Shown one piece after another: positions 23,401 through 35,400 of a stretch of DNA of 64,000 nt. The notes below the pieces were generated by a model, which was not told where the DNA came from, made no database searches, and was given only the letters and a program-made list of their open reading frames with translations. This DNA comes from Phoronis australis (lineage: Eukaryota; Phoronida; Phoronidae), in assembly GCA_002633005.1 (NCBI GenBank), contig NMRA01000156.1, positions 710,488 through 774,487 on the forward strand, given 5' to 3'. The first letter of the stretch is position 1, and the number at the start of each line of letters is the position of its first letter. Made by a program: the position numbers and the translations under genes.

Positions 23401-26400
23401 TCATACTTTCATTGCCACCCTCCCACCTTTGCAAGGAGCACAGTGACGCATTATATTGATGTAGACTACAGTACACGCTAAAACCATTCACCCAAATGAC
23501 TCTGAACTAACCGCTTTGGAAGACGAATTCATCATCGGTGTAGTCTTCCCTCATGACTGAGAATGAAAGACTTAACAACAAAGTTACATAGTAACAAAGG
23601 CGGCTAAACAATTTTTCCTCTATTTTTGCTGTTGAAACAATTAGCCGTCATGATTACTTTTGTCTTGTACTGTATGTTCTAGTTTGACAATTCTTCCTGT
23701 GATAGTATAATTATGTACAAAACACACAACTTTCACCTTTCATTAGGTTTTAAAATGTGACAACAGAACACCTTGAAATCCTAAACGTTACTCGCTTTAC
23801 AGAACCTCTGAAGGAAAAAATATATGGAGGGTCCCAAGGGTCAAACAGAGGGTGAAAGCAGCAGGTTCGCATTTCTACCATAATCCACGAGTCCCTTGAT
23901 TTTTTTTACACAGCCAACCTCCCTTGACAAGAAAATTGCCAGGACCATAGAGCTCCCTGTCTGGCCCTAGAGTCCCCTGTCAAGGCCCTTGAATCCCCTG
24001 TCGGGGCCCTAGTCTCCTCTATTTTTGAAGAAGGCTGCACCTGGAAACATGCGGTGGGTTTCGCCATATTTCATTTGGATCTGCTGATAAACTACACCTA
24101 CATGTTCAGTTTCCGTCACTGACAGGCGTTTTGTGCAGACGTGAAGAATGACACAGGCAGACAGTAAACCATGCTATATGGAGAAGACATTTCCTCATTC
24201 ACATCTAACGTTAATTATAACACCATAGAGCACACGACAAAAATAATCAAGACATAACGACCCAGAATTCCCCAGCCGTGACGACTGAGCATGGGTGAGA
24301 TCCCGTCATGATGGCTGGATGCAAGCAGAAGTAACCATCAGAGTGGCCAGAATGACCCCTCGTCAACAGGGCTATATCGATTACCTTTGGTGTGTACAAC
24401 ATGTATGTATACCACTAAACAAAAAATAGAGATAATGAAAAAGAAAAAACGCAATAAACCAGTATAATTAAATGAAATAACTTTTGACTGCCTTCAACAT
24501 CACAAAAGAAACAGGAAACATATTGAAATAATCTGCGTCAGTCATTGTTCTTGTATAATTTAATAGACTATTAGGTAAAGGCAAAGACCTCAGCCAATTA
24601 ACAATCACAGTACAAAGATCAATGACTTCTTACATTAGTGGCGTGTAAAGGTCAGTCACCTTTGCGGTGTCTAGGCCAGTCACGTTTGCCATGACAGAAA
24701 TTTTAGTTCAGATAAATGCATGCTGAGAACAACAGACAATGCCTTGTGGACTGTGCAAGATATTAAACAAATTGCTAAGACATAGCAAGGAGGCATTAGA
24801 TAGCATTAATCACCCCATTTCATGACTATTTTGTCAGAAGGAAGCAAATTTCAACTTTAAAATTATGTCAAAGCTTTTGCTTAAAGTTGCTTCACTTAAG
24901 TTTGATGAATAATATGCCTAAAATTCAAGTTAACACAACTTTTTGTACGCTTTACTTCAAACTGAATCATGATCCCCGTGTGTCCCTGTATTCCCCAATC
25001 ATAATCGCAGATCAGAGTTTTCTGGGGACCCCTATTAAATTTTTTGCTTCAATGTATAAGTAACAAGAAACTTCCATGGTTTAATTTGAATTTTGACCAT
25101 CTTATTCACCTTAATACTTTTAGCAGCTTTAAAACAAGGTCATGTTGATACCTGCCTCATCATGACACATGATAACAGTTACATCATCTGAACTTAGCCT
25201 TTTCCAACATAAGGAGGTACATTTTGTGTCGTATTTTCACACTGATCATCAGACAGATGATCAGACCTTCCATATCAGCTGTTTGAAATAACAAAAATGT
25301 GAGGGCTGTAAAAATTAAGGGTAGGAATTGCTTAGTAACTTGAACGAAATGGGATTTTCTACCCAATGGTCTTCAAACTTTTTTCATCTCGCGTCACCTG
25401 GCAGATTTTCTTATCCAGCTCATTATCCTATTAGGGCTGTTCCAGTAAAATCCGTGTGGGAGGGGGGGGGACGGCAGTAGAAATAAAAACTCATGGGTGG
25501 TGGTCTTAAGAAAAAAACTCAAATTATGGGTGGTCGTTCCTGTAAGAAGTGATGCATTAAATATGGGTGGTATTTTTTGATCTGTTAACGTTGACAGGTT
25601 CGTTAATTCAGCCAACACATCTCCAAAGAAATCAAAACTAAGAAAAAAGGCGATTGGCATATATCCCAACTTATCCCAATACAAAAAAGCCCATGTTGCC
25701 AGTGAACAGAGTGCAATATGTTCACTAAGCCATTAATCAAGTCATGGGCAACTTGATTTGAGCCAAGTGCTTGTCTGTAGTCCTATTGAATTGAAAAGTT
25801 ATGCAACACTAAACTGGTGTTAACACATATAAGAAAATTGATGATTTTTAAATACAAAGTATGAGGAGTAAGATAAACAAGTTCCAATATTCACTTGACG
25901 TAGAAGTATAAAAGAGTTTGTGGAGACAGATTGAGATTCATAGATCCTTATAATTGAAAAAATGTTCGTTGAAATTATAGACACATGGTGAACAGAGACA
26001 CCTGGTGGCTGCCAAAAGTATTGTTCACAGGCTACTTTAATTTTTGACAATATTGGACAAGACAACTAGTTCTTGTCTGTCAATCATCTAAGTTCTTAAC
26101 AGGTCCTCCTGGAGGCAATTTGTTTGCAAGTGTTGGATTTTATATTTTAACCTATTAAAAATAATTAAAAAATTATGGGTCATGGGTTGGAGAAATAAAT
26201 GAAAAATATGGGCGGTGGGTACGAAATAAAAGTGCCTTCCCCCTCTCCCATACAGATTTTGCTGGAACAGCCCTTATCTTTGTGAGCACCAACTGTGGTT
26301 AAGAAAACACCAAGACTGTGAACATTGCTGGCATTCAAGATTTCTCATGAGAAGTCCACTGGACACAGGTCTGCAAAAGGGGGGGTATTAGCCGTCTACG

Positions 26401-29400
26401 GAAAAAATTATATGGTCTTGCGCCAAAAGGGGCATTGTAGTTTCTACAGAATTTACCAAGGGTTCAAGATTTAAATATGCAACTTAAAAAATTAGATATT
26501 AATCGCAGAGAGAAAAGTGTCAAGCATTCACTTGTATAATTACTGTACAAGACAAAATCTGACTATTACTTTCGGCCATACCTCTCCGAAGCCGTGTCTG
26601 TAACCTTCTTCTTCACCACATCACACAAATGACGCACAAACTTGCGCTCCATGTAAGCAATTATCTTTGCCGGAGTCAGGTGGAAGTCGGCTTCGTACAT
26701 CTTGCGTGGCAGAAAGTGAAACCGCACACGGTACATACGACACCTATTGGACTTATTTAACATCGACAAGTACTCGCATACATTCACCTTTTCAAGAACC
26801 TAGAAAGGAACAATGAATCTTATTGTTCGTATCCCACAGAAAATTGCACGTTTTCAAATTAAAAAATCAGCAGTCGAAGTCCCCTACGCTGAAATAAGGG
26901 GCCCTGCCCGAAGACAGTCAAAGATTAGAGGGCCCTACATTAATATACGGACACCACCCGAAGGCAGCAAAAAAGCAGGGAACTTGTGTTAATATAGGGC
27001 CACCATGGGTCCTGTACATTAATATAGGTGCCCCCACTTGAAATTGAATTTCTTGACTATGACCTTCCAATTTTGGACAGGCGCTTTTTTCCTTTTTAAG
27101 AAGTGAAGTGAAGGTGTCCAAATGAGTGGAAGCACAGACTAGAACCAAAAAATGCATTTTTTGAACCAAAAATGTATTTTTTGCATAACTCCTGACTATT
27201 GTTCGACAAAATTCCATATCACTGCCTAGTAATGCAGTCACAAAAAGCACAAAGTATGACGAGTTTGACAAGGATCCTCAGAAACCTGTTCATTCCGAAC
27301 ACTACTATGAGAATAAAATGAGCATTTTTAGAAAATCAACACTATTTAACCTTCAACAAACTAGTTTTGCCTAATCATGAACTATCCACGAGCCGACTCC
27401 AAAGGGGGTCACACTCACCTGTGACAAAAAAACGCGGTTCAGCCTCTGTTTGAGTCGCTGAGCTTTGTCTAACACATTGCAGTGAACTGGCACATCCATG
27501 GCGGGCGTCTTGATGTTGGCACTGGCCACCATGAGAATTTCACGCAAGCGAGGGATGCCAAGCGTGACGTTCATTTCACCGCGACCGGCGAAATGGAATG
27601 TGTTCAGTGTCATCTGAGTCGACGGCTCACCGATAGACTGAAGCAAAAATGGGGGGTTAAGGACAGCGTACCCAAGATAAAGTATACCACTAATGGTAAG
27701 TTCATATCGATACATTTCCGGCAGCTGCGGTAAGCACATTGATTATATCATGCGAAACAGGATGGTCATGGATGAGGCAGGACAGGCCGTGATCGACGTG
27801 GATGCAATACTTGAATACAGAAACAAAACAACCTCAATCTCACAACATGAGAGGCGCTGTCATGGTTTTCAGCAAAATGAAGTAAACCTAACTTAAGGTT
27901 GTGTAGTGCTTTATTAACAAATCAGTGTATTGAGCCAAATACTTTCAAAACTATAGATTTTAACAAAAATAGTTCTATTCTGCAAGTTGAAAACCTGTAG
28001 AATTTGACTGTTGAGTTTATACCACTGATTGGATCACGTGACCATGTTTTAGTAAAATTAAGCGAAAAAATGCACATTCATAGAACACTGGTGTCAAGAA
28101 AACAGGGTGAATTTTGTTTGAACGAGACAAATTTTCAAAATCCTAACTATTCGTAGTATTCAAATATATTGTAACGTGTACTTGCAATTATTCCTAAGAA
28201 ATTGCTTGCTTCGGTGGCTTGCTTCCTACTGTGCTGTCGACCTCAGATTCGGAGTACAGTCACGCATAATAATGTGCCGTCAATATCCATCTTGTCAGTC
28301 AGCCGTTTGCCGAATGACTGTGAGCGCATGCGCACATTTATCACATGTGGGAGGGTGATCAGAAACTCTGTGGTGACTACAGAGTTTTTCCTTAGGGCTG
28401 TTCCAGCAAAATCTGTATGGGAGGGGGGGGAAGGCACTTTTATTTCGTACCCACCGCCCATATTTTTCATTTATTTCTCCAACCCATGACCCATAATTTT
28501 TTAATTATTTTTAATAGGTTGAAACATAAAATCCAACACTTGCAAACAAATCGCCTCCAGGAGGACCTGTTAAGAACTTAGATGATTGACAGATAAGAAC
28601 TAGTTGTCTTGTCCAATATTGTCAAAAACTAAAGTAGCCTGTGAGCAATACTTTTGGCAGCCACCAGGTGTCTCTGTTCACCATGTGTCTATAATTTCAA
28701 CGAACATTTTTTCAATTATAAGGATCTATGAATCTCNNNNNNNNNNNNNNNNNNNNNNNNNNNNNNNNNNNNNNNNNNNNNNNNNNNNNNNNNNNNNNNN
28801 NNNNNNNNNNNNNNNNNNNNNNNNNNNNNNNNNNNNNNNNNNNNNNNNNNNNNNNNNNNNNNNNNNNNNNNNNNNNNNNNNNNNNNNNNNNNNNNNNNNN
28901 NNNNNNNNNNNNNNNNNNNNNNNNNNNNNNNNNNNNNNNNNNNNNNNNNNNNNNNNNNNNNNNNNNNNNNNNNNNNNNNNNNNNNNNNNNNNNNNNNNNN
29001 NNNNNNNNNNNNNNNNNNNNNNNNNNNNNNNNNNNNNNNNNNNNNNNNNNNNNNNNNNNNNNNNNNNNNNNNNNNNNNNNNNNNNNNNNNNNNNNNNNNN
29101 NNNNNNNNNNNNNNNNNNNNNNNNNNNNNNNNNNNNNNNNNNNNNNNNNNNNNNNNNNNNNNNNNNNNNNNNNNNNNNNNNNNNNNNNNNNNNNNNNNNN
29201 NNNNNNNNNNGGTGGGTACGAAATAAAAGTGCCTTCCCCCCCCCTCCCACACAGATTTTACTGGAACAGCCCTTAATGCGAATTTCAAAAATCGTGAATT
29301 TTGTGATTTTTTTGGAAATTTACTCACGGGGGGGAAGTAAATAACCCTGTATTAGATGTTGCCAGATGATAATTTCGGCAGAAACTGTTCAAAGGATATT

Positions 29401-32400
29401 TTTGACGAGCTTTCTTGTTCCATGCCTCTATAAAGCTGCATTTTGCCCTGTTCAGCTGAATAAAACAAATCAAATTAAGCCTTCTACTAGCATAAAATCG
29501 GTCTCACAGTATTCCTCTTCTTGACAGTATTCTATTTTGCAAACAACTCAAGTCACTGGCAATGTGAAACGCTTGGATGTGTTTGTATAATTTTAGGGCT
29601 GGTTAACTAATAACAATCTCTCGTGACTTTCCTTCAGTCGCTGACCATTTCAATGTTCTTGTCGGTAATGGAAATAGAATCACATCATGGTAAGAAATGT
29701 TATCAGACCACTTTTATAACAGTAAAAGGCCTTAATTGATTTTCGGTTTTAGCCAGGCCAAAACGGGGGCAAAACGCAGCTTTTACGTTCAAGAATGTCA
29801 TGAAATCAGAATGTAATCTAAATTTAAGGTAGTCAATCCTACACTTGCAAGGCAAAGCATAATTCAACCCAAGAGAAATCCAGTTGCCACTTGTACACAT
29901 ACTTGAGCTGCCAAAAGGCCAACAGCTTCACCAGGTTCGACAAGTGAGCGTAAGTAGCGTAGGTTCACTAATGTCCTGAATCTATCCACCGACGTCTGGC
30001 CGGGAGACAGATGAATACCATCTGGCTGTAACAACTGAAATGACAAATTGGCAACTACATTTCCGATATTAAAACTGGCGCAGGCTGAAAGTTACGAGCT
30101 CAGCCCTCCGTCTCAAACGCAATTGAGCTAAGCACATAGACCACGTCAAGGTGCAAAATAAGACCCATAAAACGAATTGGCACACATCACTGACAGCTTT
30201 AATTTTGTTAGCGGGTATCAGGCACAGAGCATGTAACTACAGCTGCAATTATCCTCTTACCTCACACAAAAATTTGAAAATTGTCATTTTCCGAGGTTTT
30301 TGTAAATAATAGGAGCTTTACCAAATGTTGTTTTACGACGTTTCAACAATGCAAACCAAGCAAAAAATTCTATGCTTTTGTGAAAAAATTGACAAAGTAA
30401 AAAAAATTGATACTGTCCGCCATAGTTAGTACTAAATCGGTGAAGAATTAGAGTGGGTTACTGGATCTTGAGACATCAGGCTGAGTAGCTCTTGGTCTGC
30501 GCCAGGCCTTACAGAATTTACAACTTTCTACACTTTAAATCAATGATGGTACCGTTGCACACTCCATACAGTGATGAGGACCGAGAAAGCAGCCAAACAA
30601 CTAGAGCAGGTGGCCTGTCCAACTTCAGTCGGCCGGAACAAAAATGACATAATGTGCAGTGAAACGAGCTAACTGAACATTGTGTCATTTGACACAGTCG
30701 ATACAGATGACAACAAGTTCAAAGGTTAGGACAACAAGTTCAAAGGTTAACTGTAGTGGGCAACTACAAGCTTTCACCGCGCGAGTTTAGTGACAACAGT
30801 CCGACTCCAAGTAAAAAGGGCCACTCACTGGTGAGGTCACGAGTTCAATGCTTGGTCTTGACAAAGTATTGTTCTCAACGCTCTCAGTGGGGTGTATTTT
30901 CAGATCTCCATGAAATCACCACTTCCTCATTAGGTCGAGGAAGAAGCACTACAGAGTGCAAGACAAAATAGTGCAATTGGTCGGAAACCGTGACCATGCC
31001 TCCAAGTTCCAGGGACCAGAGGCTGCTTGCATGAAACAGTCACAAAAGGGACTCGGCAATCTTCCCAAAATTTTCAGAGCATTTGTGCACTTCGTCTGAA
31101 GTTAACACTGGATGCCCTTTCCTATGCAACTTTATCTTGAGTGCTATGTCAAGTTATAGCTTTGATAAATCCTGAGAGTGAAATGTGCTGAAAATTGTCG
31201 AACATAGTAGAGTCTGTTGGGGACTATAAATGCAACCATCCAGATTCCTCAGCCTACGGACCATTTTTGACACGTGTGTGTAATTAGAGGTGCAGGTCTT
31301 AAGATTTGTACCACTGCTTAGGTGTTTGCAGGGTTTAGAGGAACGGAGCTTGAATAAGAAGACTCAGCCACAACATCTTTTCCACCCCTTCATGCAAACA
31401 CCAAAAGGTCAGCATAATCTTGGAATGGACAATGATTTCAAAATGCAAATAATTATGTTTACACCGTAATGAATTTTTATCCGATTTATGGTTCCCACCT
31501 TATCTGGGTTTTCACGGATGTAGGCCTCCATGGAGTCAGCCATATTTTCTGAAATGGCACCAAAATGTCCGAAAGTAGATATGCGTGACAGCACCGGGTT
31601 AGGACAGCGAGTGCATTTCTTCGATAATCTAAAACAAAAACACATACTGGATCAGTTAAAATATTGAACACACCGTACACGGCTGAACGCCTTCCCTAGA
31701 ACGATCGATTAAGAACACCCAAGTTTTGGAGGATTGGCTTAAAGTCCATCTACAAATTATAGCTGCCTGCATTGAATGTAAGCAAACAAGCTTTGGTGTG
31801 TACCGACACCAGACCTTTGACATTGTTGCGCCTTTGCCCTGGATGTCCATTTCACAGTAAGCATGATGTAAATAATCTCTAACTTGTTTGCGCCACCATT
31901 TAGACTAATCATTTCCTTGGTTGAAAATTTGACAAGACATGCAACAACAACAACAATTTTTGGTTTCTGTGATAGCCGACACATGAAACTCGGGGATTAC
32001 ACTTGTGGCCGCCACTTCAGGGTTAAGAACTCAAACAACACCTGCCTAATGTATAGACTATGTATAAGTCAGTTTTCAAAGAGTCATGTCTGGATTGGGT
32101 AATTTAAAAATTTAACAAATTACCTCAACAGATGTTAAGTAAACTAGGTTGGGTATTAAATGGAGCATGGGGGTGTTCAAAAGTGAATACTGGAGAGTTT
32201 GGAATGTTCGGTCAATTTGGGAATATTCTGAAAGAAATTTGAACCTTTCTAATGAATTTTTATTAAAACAAATTGAACAATTCTTCAAACCAGAAAAATG
32301 ACCCTGTGGGCACTCAATGGGAAATTTGGAGTGAAATTAGTGGCGCCCTCATCTGGAAAAGTCTACCCAAATAATACCCTATCCTTCTGTCTGGTCTTTT

Positions 32401-35400
32401 TAAAATCAGGCCAGTATTCATACGTCATGCACAGAATTGTCACGATATTATATTGTGCAAAAAAAGTGATATCCCATCTCATTTTTGTACCTCCTTAATC
32501 CAAAATTTCACCCCATATTGTACCAAAATGGTGAAATACCAATCCAAAGCTATGCCAAAAACTTGAAAATGGAAACCATGTGAATGGTAAGTTTACTATG
32601 CCAGTTTATGTATCAAAACTAATAGCAATTTCAATTTGATAACCGGCAGGAGACTGAGTGGTCAGATACCATATTCAGCGGTTCTACACATCCAAACAGT
32701 GGCTTGAAATTGAAAACATTGAGCCACATTCAAATTGCTAATGGACTTTTTTTACCAAAAAGTGACTTGAACAAAGCCCTATTGTGTTATCTTTTCACCA
32801 CAGACGATATGTACACGAGCGTCTTCGATGATTGCCGATCAGAAACTCCTATTTTGTGAATTAAAAAATGAAGTAAGACCTTCTACAGATGTGTCACCAT
32901 CCTGTCAGTGGTGAACGCAAAGTTTTCTTTGGAAAACAATTCAATTTAAAATAAAACACTGTGGAAATCTAACCAAACCATGCCAGTGGTCTGCTTACCA
33001 ATTTACTCAATCATTGTTCTACACACAAACAATGGCTTGAGCAAAGAAAACGAGGATGGGATTCAGTCACGTCTCAAATAGCTTAGGAACAACGTTTTTA
33101 CTAAAAGTGGCCTGAAGAACATCTGATTATTACTGGGCCCTGACCAATGTTTTTGAGCATCTTCAATGACTTCCAATCAGAAATTTTTCTATTTTGTGAG
33201 TGAAATTTCAAATGAAAAATCAAAGAGAGAATTTTTGCCGATGAGTCACCAATTCAGAACTGGCAAGTTTTCTTTGCGGTCACACGAGAGCACTGTGATG
33301 GAAGTTACTGTAAAATCTGACACATGTGTCAGCCAAGTATGTGCACGCCAATTAATATCTGTATTTTGCAAGGATAAAGACATGGGTCGTGTGACACTTG
33401 GCCCCATTTTACAAGCACCCATTTCTGACACCACTGCTCTCAGGACTTGGCTTGAACAAAGGCAAGGGTTTCAGCCATTCGCCACAATTATCAGTCCAAT
33501 GGAAAAGTAAGAGAACATAGTTCTTGGACAGGTTGTTTTCTTAATTTGCTCACTACCTCACAATAAAACTACTTTGAGATGGAAGTGATGAGGTAACATA
33601 ATTATAAAAACTATTCTTAAGTTACACCAACCTTATATTTGCACGACCCTTCTGTGCATTTCAAATATTGGCATGACATTTCGGTTGGTTATTTCTCCGG
33701 CCATCTTTAGAAGTTAAAGCGTTCTCAGAATAATGAGCATGGGTGTATGGTACTCATGGGTGTATGGCACTCATGGGTGTATGGTACACTCATGGGTGTA
33801 TGGTACACTCATGGGTGTATGGTACACTCATGGGTGTATGGTACACTCATGGTGTATGGTACACTCATGGTGTATGGTACACTCATGGTGGTCAACGATG
33901 AGCTTTTATTTTCTCTTGGTGTAAGTTAGGGTTGAACTCGGTACCATTAGATTGTCACAGCACAACTCTAGCCACTACAGCACAACTCTAGCCACTACAG
34001 CACAACTCTAGCCACTACAGCACAACTCTAGCCACTACAGCACAACTCTAGCCACTACAGCACAACTCTAGCAACTACAGCTACAAAACCAGGTTCAACC
34101 CCAGCTTATACAAAAGCAACAGTAAAAAGTGACTAACATGAGTGTAACATACACCCGTGCTCGGTCACAGAAATGACAAAGTTGCAAAATGCTGTGCAAA
34201 TTGCAGGGCTTGGAATGACCCACGACAAAAAAGCGGAAAATTTTACAGCGCTAAACATGCGTGCACCCAGCCTTGAAAATGGGGGGCTCAAATTTTTGCT
34301 GATGTGGACCTTTTGCCGACAAAACACCGTCGGAAGGACTAGAAAAAAAAGGTACCACCTCCAGACCTGTGCGTCGGCGTCTTTTTAGCTCGTCTGTCCG
34401 CTCCCACCTCCACACATTTTTGGCTGCAGAGTTGCAGTATTTGTCACCGCGATTTACAATCTCACGAGACGCCATTGAAGAAAACCACGCTATCCCAGGT
34501 GCCCCGGCAATGATGACAATTTACGTTCCTCCGAAACATAAAGAGCAACTTCCGCTTTTCGAGGTGAAAGTCGTCAGCAACGCCACAGTAAGAAGGAAAT
34601 TTGCCACGGAAATTTTATATCAAATCCGATTTTTTTTACGTGGAAATATAATAAAATACGTGGAGAGAACATTTCATGCTATAAACAGTCCCACTAAATA
34701 AGATTGGTCCTAACACCGCTTGTCAAGGTAAACGGTGGGGTATGGAAAATTGAACTAGACCGTATTTATCCACCTTGGCTGAGTCGAGCTCGGCTCACGA
34801 TCAAAGGGATGCCGCGAAGCTGCTCTATTCATCGAGTCACGAGCGAGGATAATTAGTTTCACTCATGCGGATATGATCAGCTGATTACAATCTACTTAGC
34901 AGACTGTACTTTTTATGGAGAGAGTTTTAAGTAGTTTTTACTGTAATATTTGAAAAGAGGAGCGAAAACAAATATGAGTACAACTTTGAATTTTTCAAAT
35001 CGGCCCAGGATAAGAGATTTTGCAACACAGCAACACTCATGATTACTTTCAAACAGCGCGCACGAATACAAAAATATAGGACCTAAGTTATTTAGATTTT
35101 GGAACACATGCATTGCAATATTCAAAATAAATTTATTATGAATCTCACAAGCTGTAAAATGACGTTGTTTAATTTCATTGTGCTCATTCATTGTCATCCG
35201 TCAAATCGGCAATTTCCGAGATGTGATCTGCGGCGTGCGCGTATGTGTACAAAACACGTGATTGTTATGTTCCTGAAGTACGAAAATTAAGAAACTTTAT
35301 CATGCCATTATTATTGACAGGGACACGATAAAACGAATTTGGATTTTGACTATAGTCTTGATACAGCGAGCTGGCTGACCACTGCGTCAGTGTCTCCGTT

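Larger units (their letters stand above)
21477..26581. other. Long POLR1A intron
   Basis: Contains the modular repeat at 22530, short GTCAAGGCCCTTGAATCCCC-type degenerate repeats around 23890-24015, and the MITE at 25434. I see no further exon in phase. A short acidic frame near 23510-23560 was rejected. Confidence 0.6.

Noticed and set aside
23510-23560. Possible small minus-strand POLR1A exon encoding [14 protein letters not shown]
   Set aside because: It has splice-like borders and an acidic sequence, but spliced after the exon at 26582 it would hit a stop within nine codons. A near-identical piece occurs on the other strand at 16408-16450 (MREDYNDDEFSF), so it is a repeat fragment. The neighbouring exons already join in phase without it.
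28604-29344. Long frames of 170-246 codons on both strands
   Set aside because: They run through the 474-base N gap and exist only because N gives no stops.
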